Positions 54,195 to 62,213 of a stretch of DNA of 64,000 nucleotides are shown here, piece after piece (the first letter of the stretch is position 1; each line of letters starts with the position of its first letter). The translations under genes and the position numbers were made by a program. Location of the stretch: positions 1 through 64,000 of the forward strand of contig NZ_JAFLNF010000004.1 of the NCBI RefSeq assembly GCF_017313085.1, in the 5' to 3' direction. The notes beneath the pieces are model-generated. The model searched no databases. It saw nothing but the letters and a program-made list of their open reading frames with translations, and was not told where the DNA came from. This DNA comes from Roseibium limicola (GTDB lineage Bacteria > Pseudomonadota > Alphaproteobacteria > Rhizobiales > Stappiaceae).

Positions 54195-55202
54195 TCAGGA
54201 AGACTGGTGCGCTTGCATCAGCTCTTCCAGTTCTGCGTTCAGCTGGTCGCGCAGTTCCACGGGCTCCAGAATTTCCGCGCCCGGTCCCAGCCAGCGCACC
54301 AGCGGCAGGATCCGCACCGCGGCAACATTCGGCAAACTCAGAACGGCGTGCTCGGGGCCGTCTGCCGTCACGGTGGCGTGGCGATAATACCAGTCCTGCG
54401 CCAGCCGCTTGATCTGATCCTTGTGCATGCGGATCCGGGTGCTCGGGCCTTCCTTTTCCCAACGCCGCATGGCTTCTGACAACCAGGCACCGCCAAGCAG
54501 GCTTGAGACATGAAACTCCGGGTCGGGGCGGAAGCGAAATCCGCTGACCTCGATCTGTCGCACCCGGTCGGCCCGATAGATTTTGAACTCTCCGGTGTCG
54601 ACTGAGCGGCCGGCGAGATACCACAGGTCCCGGTCAAACAGCACGCCATAAGGCTCCACATCATGCGGACGCGCCGCTGGCCGTGCCGGGTTGTGATGCT
54701 CGAAGCGCACCCGCCGGCTTTCCAGCAGCCCGATCATGAAACCGTCCAGTGCAGTTTGCCAATGCTCGGTCGGCTCCGCCTTGGTGCTGTAGTGAAAGAT
54801 GTCCGCCGGCATGGGCTCGATGCCGATGACGCGCTCCGCATCGCCAAGCAAGGTCAGCACAGATTTCGGCAGGCTGGCAATCAACTTGCGCTCGGCTGCT
54901 TCCAGGTCAGCCTTCAACGGCAGCGTGCGCAAGCTGCGCACCAGCGCCAGCGCCGTCAGCAGGGCGGCGGTCTCGTTGCGGCTCAGCGCGACGGGTGGCT
55001 GTAGATAGTCCTTTGCCAGCCGATAGCCGCCTTCCGAGCCACGTTCTGCTTCCACCGGAATACCCAGCGCAATCAGCCGGTCGATGTCGCGGTAGATCGT
55101 CCGCAGGGAGACTTCAAAACGCTCAGACAGTGTTGTCGCGGTGATCAGACGTCCGCCGGTCAGAAGCAGCAGGATGGCAAGGGCGCGTTCAATCGAATTC
55201 AT
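54195..55202 (-). CDS. WYL-domain transcriptional regulator (YafY type)
   Basis: I start it at ATG 55202 (335 residues); ATG 55220 would add 6 residues. The N-terminal HTH_11 is IERALAILLLLTGGRLITAT, then LSERFEVSLRTIYRDIDRL. The WYL domain at about residues 130-220 carries DRDLWYLAGRSVDTGEFK and the RADRV after it. A WCX-like C-terminal part follows. Such proteins bind DNA and respond to nucleic-acid ligands or phage and stress signals. The divergent neighbour is a DUF1127 gene. The target is unknown. Confidence 0.9.
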   Translation of the reverse strand: MNSIERALAILLLLTGGRLITATTLSERFEVSLRTIYRDIDRLIALGIPVEAERGSEGGYRLAKDYLQPPVALSRNETAALLTALALVRSLRTLPLKADLEAAERKLIASLPKSVLTLLGDAERVIGIEPMPADIFHYSTKAEPTEHWQTALDGFMIGLLESRRVRFEHHNPARPAARPHDVEPYGVLFDRDLWYLAGRSVDTGEFKIYRADRVRQIEVSGFRFRPDPEFHVSSLLGGAWLSEAMRRWEKEGPSTRIRMHKDQIKRLAQDWYYRHATVTADGPEHAVLSLPNVAAVRILPLVRWLGPGAEILEPVELRDQLNAELEELMQAHQSS

Positions 55203-55361
55203 GGATCTGCCGAAATGCATTGCCCGTCAAAAAAACGACGGAGGGGAGAAGAAAATTCAATCTGCCCGATCATACCTGACTCTCTGCTGTCAGGTATGCC
55301 CTGCCATCTTCTCTCTATCCCCGGCAAACATCACCGCCGGCTTGAATGGGAGACGAGGAAA

Positions 55362-55598
55362 ATGGCCTATCAGCAAACAACAGCACTGCGGTCCCAGGTT
55401 TCACTGCTCCGGCTTGTGCTGAATGTCATCCGTCACGGCGTTCTGGCGCTGCTTCTGGCAAACCGCCGCCGTCGGTCGCTTCGCGCGCTGGAAGCGCTGG
55501 ATGAACGGCTGTTGAAGGACGTTGGCCTGCAACGCACCGTCAGTGGATACCAGGTGGACCTGCAGCGTGACGTCAGCAGAGTGCGAAGGTGGCAATGA
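55362..55598 (+). CDS. DUF1127 small arginine-rich protein
   Basis: ATG 55362 follows GACGAGGAAA and gives 78 residues; the frame upstream has no protein features. The N-terminus is helical and partly hydrophobic (LLRLVLNVIRHGVLALLL). The conserved DUF1127 segment is RRRRSLRALEALDERLLKDVGL with the usual Lys-Asp-(Ile/Val)-Gly-Leu. Family members in alphaproteobacteria act in RNA turnover and phosphate or stress responses (CcaF1 in Rhodobacter), but this copy has a longer N-terminus than many. Its function is unproven. Confidence 0.85.
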   Translation: MAYQQTTALRSQVSLLRLVLNVIRHGVLALLLANRRRRSLRALEALDERLLKDVGLQRTVSGYQVDLQRDVSRVRRWQ

Positions 55599-55640
55599 GG
55601 GGCGTGACATGCGCCTGGTGCGGCTTTCGCTTGAACAACA

Positions 55641-55667
55641 AAAAAAGGGCGGCCACGGGCCGCCCTT
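55641..55667 (-). terminator. Intrinsic terminator after the NDUFA9-like gene
   Basis: AAGGGCGGCC and GGCCGCCCTT form a perfect 10-bp stem with a 3-base loop. On the minus strand it is followed by a T-run (the A-run at 55640-55646 on the plus strand). It lies 25 bp after the stop of the gene at 55693-56673. Confidence 0.92.
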
Positions 55668-55692
55668 GAAACGTGTCGATCGCGCGGTGCCG

Positions 55693-56673
55693 TCAGTCAG
55701 CGGTCAGCCGGTGAGCATCGAACTGGCCGCGCTCGCGGTAGCGCTCCAGATAGGTCGGCAGGATGGCGGCAAGGGTCTTCGGCTGGACGCCGATGCCCGC
55801 CAGGGTCAGGCCCTGGTCGCTCTTTTCCTGCGAGACCACATTATCGGAGCGCAGCAGGGTTACCTGATCCGCCGTCATCGGGGCATTCGGCAGAAGCTGC
55901 ATTACCTTGCCCATCAGCGAGGCAACGTCGAACGGGATCGGCAGCAACAGGCGCTTGCGGCGGGTCACATCCAGCAAGATCTCCATGCAGTCACGGAAGG
56001 ACATGACTTCCGAGCCGCCCAGCTCATAGGTTTCACCCGACTTCAATTCGCCGTCAACGGCGCGTGCAATGGCTTCCGCCACATCGCAGACGTAGACCGG
56101 CTGGAACTTCGTTTCGCCGCCACCGATCAGCGGCAGGGCCGGGGTGAAGCGGGCCATGTTGGCGAACTTGTTGAAGAAGTCATCTTCCGGGCCGAACACG
56201 ATCGAGGGGCGCATGATGATGCTGTCAGGCAGGGTTTCCATCACCGCAGCTTCGCCCTGCGCCTTGGAACGGGCGTAGTCGGAAGCGGACTTCGGATCGG
56301 CGCCAATGGCTGAAACATGGGTGATGCCGGAAAGGCCTGCAGAGCGGGCGGCTTCCGCGATGGCGCGGGGGCCGAAGGCTTGCACGGCATCGAAGCTCTG
56401 CTTGCCGGAAGGCGCCAGAAGCCCGACGCAGTTGACGACGGCATCAGCACCTTGAACGGCGCGGTCGACAGACCAGCGGTAGCGCAGGTTGGCCTGCATC
56501 GGCATGACCTGGCCGGGAAGGCCCATTGTCAGCAGATACTCTGCCAGATCCGGCCGGCGCATGGCGGCACGCACACGGTAACCGCGCTTTGCCAACGCCT
56601 GCACCAGATGCCGGCCGATAAACCCGGAAGCACCGAAGACAGTAACGAGTTTTCCATTGAAAGCCTTGGACAT
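55693..56673 (-). CDS. NAD(P)-binding protein of the complex I NDUFA9 type
   Basis: The 326 residues are an atypical short-chain dehydrogenase with VTVFGASGFIGRHLVQALAK at the start, then GADAVVNCVGLLAP, VSAIGADPKSASDYARSKAQGE and MRPSIVFGPEDDFFNKFAN. The C-terminal half (LLLPIPFDVASLMGKVMQLL) matches the alphaproteobacterial homologues of the mitochondrial complex I subunit NDUFA9. It may bind the respiratory complex I or reduce ubiquinone intermediates, but it is not in the nuo cluster here. It is a single gene with its own terminator. Confidence 0.9.
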   Translation of the reverse strand: MSKAFNGKLVTVFGASGFIGRHLVQALAKRGYRVRAAMRRPDLAEYLLTMGLPGQVMPMQANLRYRWSVDRAVQGADAVVNCVGLLAPSGKQSFDAVQAFGPRAIAEAARSAGLSGITHVSAIGADPKSASDYARSKAQGEAAVMETLPDSIIMRPSIVFGPEDDFFNKFANMARFTPALPLIGGGETKFQPVYVCDVAEAIARAVDGELKSGETYELGGSEVMSFRDCMEILLDVTRRKRLLLPIPFDVASLMGKVMQLLPNAPMTADQVTLLRSDNVVSQEKSDQGLTLAGIGVQPKTLAAILPTYLERYRERGQFDAHRLTAD

Positions 56674-56816
56674 GGGGGTTGCCTCTATCGCGTCCTGGAA
56701 TCCTTGCCGGCAGAAAAGCGGCTGTATCTCTCAGTCTCTTAGCCCCTCCAGTCTCCCCTGTGAAGAGCTTCTCCACCGAGCCTGTGCATGAATGAGAAGA
56801 ATCTGTCGTAATCCGA

Positions 56817-56844
56817 TTGACAAGGTGGGGGGGCGTCCTTAAAA
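56817..56844 (+). promoter_or_regulatory. Promoter of the first tRNA-Leu gene
   Basis: TTGACA (56817-56822) and TTAAAA (56839-56844) are 16 bases apart, ending 13 bases before the tRNA. The same -35 and spacing occur before the second copy, although the sequence between them differs. Confidence 0.6.
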
Positions 56845-56857
56845 GCCGCTCTCACGT

Positions 56858-56944
56858 GCCCAGGTGGCGGAATTGGTAGACGCACTAGCTTCAGGTGCTA
56901 GCGCTCGCAAGGGCGTGGAGGTTCGAGTCCTCTCCTGGGCACCA
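56858..56944 (+). tRNA. tRNA-Leu (anticodon CAG), copy 1
   Basis: This 87-base class II tRNA has acceptor GCCCAGG with partner CCTGGGC, discriminator A and encoded CCA. The anticodon stem-loop is CTAGC-TTCAGGT-GCTAG with anticodon CAG, and the T loop is GTTCGAGTC. It reads CUG codons. Its own promoter and terminator surround it. Confidence 0.97.
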
Positions 56945-56978
56945 AAATTATCTTCGAACTACCATCGAAGACCTTGTG

Positions 56979-57004
56979 AAAAACCGGCCTCTGGCCGGTT
57001 TTTT
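56979..57004 (+). terminator. Terminator of tRNA-Leu copy 1
   Basis: AAAAACCGGCC, loop TCT, and GGCCGGTTTTTT form a strong intrinsic terminator 35 bases after the tRNA. Confidence 0.92.
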
Positions 57005-57086
57005 CGTTTTTGCCTGCTGTCTTTTCAGGGGTCGTCCATCAAGTCGCCCTCGCAGAAAAGACTGTGGCAAAACATGCTTATATAAA

Positions 57087-57114
57087 TTGACAAGAGAGAT
57101 GGCCTTGCTTAAAA
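57087..57114 (+). promoter_or_regulatory. Promoter of the second tRNA-Leu gene
   Basis: TTGACA (57087-57092) and TTAAAA (57109-57114) are 16 bases apart, the same geometry as before copy 1. The second copy is therefore an independent transcription unit. Confidence 0.6.
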
Positions 57115-57127
57115 GCCGCTCTCACGT

Positions 57128-57214
57128 GCCCAGGTGGCGGAATTGGTAGACGCACTAGCTTCAGGTGCTAGCGCTCGCAAGGGCGTGGAGGTTCGAGTCC
57201 TCTCCTGGGCACCA
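57128..57214 (+). tRNA. tRNA-Leu (anticodon CAG), copy 2
   Basis: It is identical in sequence to copy 1, with encoded CCA. It lies in the second half of the 135-bp duplication and should be equally functional. Confidence 0.97.
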
Positions 57215-57246
57215 AAATTATCTTCGAACTACCATCGAAGACATCG

Positions 57247-57276
57247 AAAAACCGGCCTCTCATGGCCGGTTTTTTC
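57247..57276 (+). terminator. Terminator of tRNA-Leu copy 2
   Basis: CCGGCC and GGCCGG pair around the loop TCTCAT with flanking A- and T-runs. The stem is that of copy 1, but the loop has 6 bases instead of 3. Confidence 0.92.
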
Positions 57277-57458
57277 GTTTCTGCAGCAGCTTGCACAGAA
57301 GTTCCCGGCGCCGCGCGGAACAACGTCTTCAAACACACGCCTTAATTTCATCTTTTTGTACAAGGACACTGAATTAACTTGCGATTTTCTTCAGGGGCAT
57401 GTTTGGATAACAACAGTTCTGGGGCATGGCCTTATGCCAAAGCTCTGACGGAGATAAA

Positions 57459-59150
57459 ATGTACCGGCTGATTTCACCGCTGGTGTTTTCCCTTGTGGTG
57501 GCCATCGGCCTCGGGGCGACCCTTTCCTACAATGAAAATCTGCGTTTGGCCGAAGAGGCCCGGTTTAAAAGCTATGCTCAGGAAGCAGCGCTTCGCATCG
57601 TTGCGCGCACTGAGCAGCATGTCTCTCTGCTGCAATCCACCAAGGCACTCTATACCGCCTTCAAGGAGGACGTCAGTCCCGACGCATTCCGGGCATTTGC
57701 CGCCGGGCTTGATCTGAGCGGCCGCTATCGCGGTGTCCAGGGGATCGGGTTTGCCCGGGTTGTTCCCGCAGGTTCGGAGCCGGAGATCGAGGCGGAGCTT
57801 GCCAGCACCTACGGCATCGAGCGTACAGTCTGGCCCGAAGCATCTGGCGCCTTGCGCACCGCCATCGTCCTGCTCGAGCCATCATCAGAGCGCAACCGCG
57901 CCGCCTTGGGTTTTGACATGGCCAGCGAGCCACGTCGCCTTGAAGCCATGGAAAAGGCCATCGAGTCAGGAGAAGCTGTTGCCACGTCGCCGGTCCTGCT
58001 GGTGCAGGAGATCACCGACGAAAAACAGGCTGGCTTTCTTGTCTATCTGCCCTGGTACAAATCGGTGGAGCTGGAGGTCCAGGCGGACGGTGATGTGACC
58101 CGAACCGAAGGCGGTGGTCTGGGTCAGGCGATCAATGCGCCGCAGGGGGCCGACGGTCTGGAAGTGGCGGGGTTCATCTATGCGCCATTCCGCGCCGGAG
58201 ATCTGCATGAGGCCGCTCTGAAATCCAGTGGCATCTTGCCTGTGGTGCTGGAAACCTCCGATGTCACCGGAGGCGAGGTTCTGCCGCTGTATCGCTCGGC
58301 CGGCTATGAGGCGATTGCCAAGCGCGAGCGCATGTCAGCCGAAGTGACAGCCCCTGTTGCCGGACGGCAGTGGAAGTTTACCATCTATCCGGCGGCCCAG
58401 TTTGCAGATCCTGCGACCTATTATCCGGTTTATGGCATGGGGATTGCCGTTGTCCTTCTGGGGTTCTGTGCGGCGGCCATGAGCCACGCCCAGTTTCGCG
58501 CAGTGATGAATGCCCGGGCTCTGGTCAAGGCGGATCGGCGCAGCCTGGAGGAAAAAGACTTGATGCTTCAGGAAATGAAGCATCGCTTGAAGAATGCCAT
58601 CGCCCGGATCAGCGCCATGGCGCGTCAGGCGGCGGCCCGGTCAGACAATCTGGAAGATTTTTCGCAGTCCTTTCAGGGGCGTCTGTTGGCCATGGCCAAT
58701 GCCCAGGACATGCTGACTCGCTCGCAATGGTCGAAAGCCCGCCTGCAGGAACTTCTGACTTCGGAGCTGTCACAGGTTCTGGGCGACGAGATCGCCGCAG
58801 AAGCAACGAAGGGCCCTGATGTCGAAGTCAATGAGAAGGCGGCGCAAGCCTTGGGGCTGGTGTTCCACGAACTGGCCACCAATGCCCTGAAATACGGCGG
58901 TGTCACCGGGCCGGATGGCGATCTGTCGGTCTCCTGGTCGTTTGAAGGCAAGGGCGCCAATCGGCTGCTGAAGATCGACTGGCACGAGACACGCGAAACG
59001 GGACCGGTTCCCGAAAGCGCCCGCCAGGGCTTTGGCTCGCGCCTGATCCAGCTGAATGTGACGCACGAGCTGTCTGGCAAGATGAACCGCGAGATCACCG
59101 AAACGGCGACACGGATCGTCCTGACCCTGCCAGCCAAGACGGTTCTTTGA
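57459..59150 (+). CDS. CHASE-domain sensor kinase of the HWE family
   Basis: Starting at ATG 57459 (CGGAGAT before it), it has 563 residues. A membrane helix at 5-23 is followed by an extracytoplasmic CHASE domain of about 270 residues (YRGVQGIGFARVVPAG is typical), then a helix at about 325-345. The HWE-type kinase core has phospho-His in LQEMKHRLKNAIARISAM, the N box FHELATNALKYGG, and the family Trp-x-Glu in IDWHETRETGPVP with GFGSRLIQLN. No response regulator is adjacent. HWE kinases often feed the general stress response through PhyR. The partner is unknown. Confidence 0.9.
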   Translation: MYRLISPLVFSLVVAIGLGATLSYNENLRLAEEARFKSYAQEAALRIVARTEQHVSLLQSTKALYTAFKEDVSPDAFRAFAAGLDLSGRYRGVQGIGFARVVPAGSEPEIEAELASTYGIERTVWPEASGALRTAIVLLEPSSERNRAALGFDMASEPRRLEAMEKAIESGEAVATSPVLLVQEITDEKQAGFLVYLPWYKSVELEVQADGDVTRTEGGGLGQAINAPQGADGLEVAGFIYAPFRAGDLHEAALKSSGILPVVLETSDVTGGEVLPLYRSAGYEAIAKRERMSAEVTAPVAGRQWKFTIYPAAQFADPATYYPVYGMGIAVVLLGFCAAAMSHAQFRAVMNARALVKADRRSLEEKDLMLQEMKHRLKNAIARISAMARQAAARSDNLEDFSQSFQGRLLAMANAQDMLTRSQWSKARLQELLTSELSQVLGDEIAAEATKGPDVEVNEKAAQALGLVFHELATNALKYGGVTGPDGDLSVSWSFEGKGANRLLKIDWHETRETGPVPESARQGFGSRLIQLNVTHELSGKMNREITETATRIVLTLPAKTVL

Positions 59151-59324
59151 CGTCACGTCATCCTGAGGTTGAGGGCGCTTGGCCGTGGCGCAGTTTCGAC
59201 ACCACAATCTGTGTCTTTGCTTGCTTAGGGCCAGCGCATGTTCTACCTCAACCGGATGATCAGATAACAGGTCCGGCATCGCAACGAACTGTCGGACGTT
59301 TTGCGACTGGAGCCCGCCTGCCTC

Positions 59325-59945
59325 ATGACCATCCGCTGTCACAAGAACGATCTGCCGGACCTCTCCAACTATCAGTCCGTCGATGCGATTGCCGTCGACA
59401 CCGAAACGCTGGGCCTCAACCCGCATCGAGACCGGCTGTGCGTGGTGCAGATCTCACCTGGAGACGGCACAGCCGATGTGGTTCAGATCGAGCGCGGACA
59501 GGAAGTGGCTCCCAACCTCCAGGCCCTGTTCAGTGATCCGGACATCACCAAGATCTTTCATTTCGCCCGGTTTGATGTGGCGGTTCTCTTTCAGTACCTC
59601 GACATCGACGTGAACCCGATCTGGTGCACCAAGATCGCCTCCAAGCTGGCGCGCACCTACACGGATCGTCATGGGCTGAAGGACAATCTGCGCGAGCTGG
59701 TGAGTGTTGAAGTCTCCAAGCACCAACAGAGTTCCGACTGGGCTGCAGAGCAGCTTTCCGATGCGCAGATTGCCTATGCGGCGTCCGATGTGCTGCATCT
59801 GCATGCGCTGAAAGCCAGGCTGGAAGCCATGCTGGAACGCGAAGACCGTCTGGAGTTGGCAGAGAATTGCTTCAACTTCCTGCCGACACGCGCAGCGCTG
59901 GATCTTATCGGCTGGGAGGAAACCGATATCTTCGCCCACTCGTAA
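59325..59945 (+). CDS. rnd: RNase D-like 3'-5' exonuclease
   Basis: Starting at ATG 59325, it has 206 residues. The DEDD-type exonuclease domain has IAVDTETLGLNP (first Asp-Glu), HFARFDV (second Asp) and IAYAASDVLHLHAL (Tyr and last Asp). HRDC domains, present in full-length RNase D, are absent, so this is the short alphaproteobacterial form. It trims RNA 3' ends, probably tRNA. It stands before the lpt genes, a conserved arrangement in the group. Confidence 0.9.
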   Translation: MTIRCHKNDLPDLSNYQSVDAIAVDTETLGLNPHRDRLCVVQISPGDGTADVVQIERGQEVAPNLQALFSDPDITKIFHFARFDVAVLFQYLDIDVNPIWCTKIASKLARTYTDRHGLKDNLRELVSVEVSKHQQSSDWAAEQLSDAQIAYAASDVLHLHALKARLEAMLEREDRLELAENCFNFLPTRAALDLIGWEETDIFAHS

Positions 59946-60004
59946 TAGTGGGGGAGCGGCCCTATATCCGCTTCCAGAACGTTTGTCGGCGGGAAATCAT
60001 CATC

Positions 60005-60658
60005 ATGATGGCTATGGCATCAACAGCAGCAGCTCGGGCCGGCGGTTTGTCGCGGGTTCAACGCAAGGCCCGGCGCCACAGCCGTCTGGTCAGGGTCTTT
60101 CGTATCCTGTTGCCGCTGCTCGGCCTTGGCATTTTGGTCGGCATGGGCGTGCTCATCGCCATTTTCAATTATCTGTCTAATCTCGGCATCGACAATATCA
60201 GCCTGTCCAGTGACGGCCTGGTGATGCACCAGCCGGAGCTCTCCGGTCATGACGGCGATCGCTCCTACAAGGTCTCCGCCGTGCGGGCCGTGCAGCGTCT
60301 GAGCGATCCACGCATCATCGATCTGCAGACGATCCATGCGCAGATCGTCCTCAGCAAGGATCAGAATGCGCAAATCACCGCGCTGAAGGGCACCTATGAC
60401 AACGGTGCGGAAACCCTTTCCATGTATGACGGTCTGCAAATTGAATGGTCAGAAGGCTATACGGTCGATATGAGCGATGTGATGATCGATCTGAAGTCCG
60501 GGGCCTTGAAAACGTCTGATCCGATTACAATTCGATCAGACAAGGGTCAGATACGGGCCGGGAAACTCGACTATGATCAGGACAATGGTGTCGTCCGCTT
60601 CACGGATGGTATCCAGATGGTGCTGAATCCGTCCGCTCAGGAGAAGGTACAAAAATGA
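60005..60658 (+). CDS. lptC: LPS export protein LptC
   Basis: Starting at ATG 60005, it has 217 residues; ATG 60008 is also possible. A membrane anchor is at about 33-55 (FRILLPLLGLGILVGMGVLI), followed by a periplasmic beta-jellyroll (LSSDGLVMHQPELSG, ALKGTYDNGAETLSMYDGLQ). It links the inner-membrane LptB2FG machine to LptA in the transport of lipopolysaccharide. The stop overlaps lptA by 4 bases. Confidence 0.9.
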   Translation: MMAMASTAAARAGGLSRVQRKARRHSRLVRVFRILLPLLGLGILVGMGVLIAIFNYLSNLGIDNISLSSDGLVMHQPELSGHDGDRSYKVSAVRAVQRLSDPRIIDLQTIHAQIVLSKDQNAQITALKGTYDNGAETLSMYDGLQIEWSEGYTVDMSDVMIDLKSGALKTSDPITIRSDKGQIRAGKLDYDQDNGVVRFTDGIQMVLNPSAQEKVQK

Positions 60659-61188
60659 AGCTGTTTCGCATAGCAGTCATCGCGGTGGCTCTCCTGGCAG
60701 GTGCCGCCGCGCCCGCCATGGCACAAACATTCTCCAATGCCTTCGCAGGGTTCGGCTCCGACACAAAAGAACCGATCCAGATTGAAGCCGAGAGCCTGGC
60801 CGTTGAGGACAAGTCCAACAGCGCTACCTTCACCGGCAACGTGGTCGTCACCCAGGGCGATGCCCAGCTGAAGACCCAGCATCTGGTGGTGTTTTATGCC
60901 GGCTCGGCGACGGCCGATGTGCAGCAGAGCATCTCGCGTCTCGAAGCGCGGGGCCGGGTTTATATTTCTTCCGAGGATCAGACCGCGACCGGCGATGAGG
61001 CCAGCTTCGACATGGACCGGCAGAGTATGGTGATGACCGGCAAGGAAGTGGTGCTCAGCCAGGGCGCCAATGTTGTTGTTGGAAATCGGCTGACGGTTGA
61101 TCTGAAAACCGGCAAGGCCAATCTGCAGGCGCCGCAAAGCGGCCGCGTGAAGGTGCTGATCCAGCCACGTAGCTCGACCGGCAACTGA
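60655..61188 (+). CDS. lptA: LPS transport protein LptA
   Basis: The 177 residues start with a signal peptide (VIAVALLAGAAAPAMAQ). The OstA/LptA jellyroll follows (PIQIEAESLAVEDKSNSATF, GNVVVTQGDAQLKTQHLVVF, MVMTGKEVVLSQGANVVVGN). It forms the periplasmic bridge for lipopolysaccharide to the outer membrane. It overlaps lptC (ATGA). About 140 bases separate it from lptB. Confidence 0.93.
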   Translation: MKLFRIAVIAVALLAGAAAPAMAQTFSNAFAGFGSDTKEPIQIEAESLAVEDKSNSATFTGNVVVTQGDAQLKTQHLVVFYAGSATADVQQSISRLEARGRVYISSEDQTATGDEASFDMDRQSMVMTGKEVVLSQGANVVVGNRLTVDLKTGKANLQAPQSGRVKVLIQPRSSTGN

Positions 61189-61329
61189 GGCGACGGACGC
61201 TTCTCCACTCGACAGGTTCCTCGGGCCGCACTAAAAATGCGTGCTTCGGGGGCTGTTTTCCAGCCCTGGGCATCTGGGCGCCACGGCAACGGCAGTCACT
61301 GCCGACACCACATAAGGACTGGGGCACAG

Positions 61330-62142
61330 GTGAAGCTTTTTTCCTTTCCCTCCAATGGCAGCGATACCGGCACTGCGGATGCGGATGCCCCGGAGCCTTT
61401 GGCGTCGTCGACGGCAGGCCAGGGAGCCCTGGTGGTTGATGGTATCGGCAAGACCTTTGGCCGCCGCCAGGTCGTCAAATACGCCAGCCTGTCGGTGCGT
61501 CCGGGCGAATCGGTCGGCTTGCTCGGCCCCAATGGCGCCGGCAAGACCACAACCTTCTATATGATCACCGGCCTCATTCGGCCGGATCAGGGGCGCATTA
61601 CCCTTGATGACTTCGACATCACGACGATGCCGATGTATCGCCGCGCGCGGCTGGGCATTGGCTATCTGCCTCAGGAAGCTTCGATCTTTCGCGGCTTGAC
61701 CGTGGAAGAAAACATTCGCGCCGTGCTGGAGGTGATCGAGCCGAGCCGCAAGAAGCGCCAGCAACAGCTGGATGAACTTCTGGAGGAATTCGGCCTGACC
61801 CATCTGCGCAAGTCGCCCTCCATCGCCTTGTCGGGTGGTGAGCGTCGACGCGTCGAGATTGCCCGTGCTCTGGCCAGTCAACCGGCTTTCATGTTGCTGG
61901 ATGAACCTTTCGCCGGTATCGATCCGATTGCCGTCGGGGATATTCAGCAGCTTGTTCGCCATCTCACCCAGCGTGGCATCGGCGTGTTGATCACCGACCA
62001 TAATGTCAGGGAAACACTGGGTCTGATCGACCGGGCTTACATCATTGCCTCCGGTGAAGTGCTCACCGAAGGACGGCCAGATGAAATCGTCGCCAACCCG
62101 GATGTTCGCCGATTGTATCTGGGAGAACAATTTACGCTTTGA
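61330..62142 (+). CDS. lptB: LPS export ATPase LptB
   Basis: I start it at GTG 61330 (270 residues), since the frame upstream has no LptB sequence. AAGGA lies 12 bases before it. About 25 N-terminal residues precede the ATPase. Motifs are Walker [18 protein letters not shown], signature [17 protein letters not shown] and Walker [17 protein letters not shown]. The C-terminus [10 protein letters not shown] is typical of LptB. It powers extraction of lipopolysaccharide with LptF and LptG, encoded elsewhere. rpoN follows at 71 bp, the usual order. Confidence 0.95.
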   Translation: MKLFSFPSNGSDTGTADADAPEPLASSTAGQGALVVDGIGKTFGRRQVVKYASLSVRPGESVGLLGPNGAGKTTTFYMITGLIRPDQGRITLDDFDITTMPMYRRARLGIGYLPQEASIFRGLTVEENIRAVLEVIEPSRKKRQQQLDELLEEFGLTHLRKSPSIALSGGERRRVEIARALASQPAFMLLDEPFAGIDPIAVGDIQQLVRHLTQRGIGVLITDHNVRETLGLIDRAYIIASGEVLTEGRPDEIVANPDVRRLYLGEQFTL

Positions 62143-62213
62143 TGACAGGTCCAAGGGTAGGTTATAAGCAAGAAGCGGACCAACCCAGACCAGCAAGGCG
62201 ATTCTTCAGGTAG

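Larger units (their letters stand above)
56838..57242 (+). repeat. Exact 135-bp tandem duplication carrying the tRNA-Leu gene
   Basis: The segments 56838-56972 and 57108-57242 are identical at an offset of 270 bases. The copies include the -10 region, the whole tRNA and 28 bases after it. The flanks, including the -35 context and the terminators, differ in detail. Confidence 0.9.
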
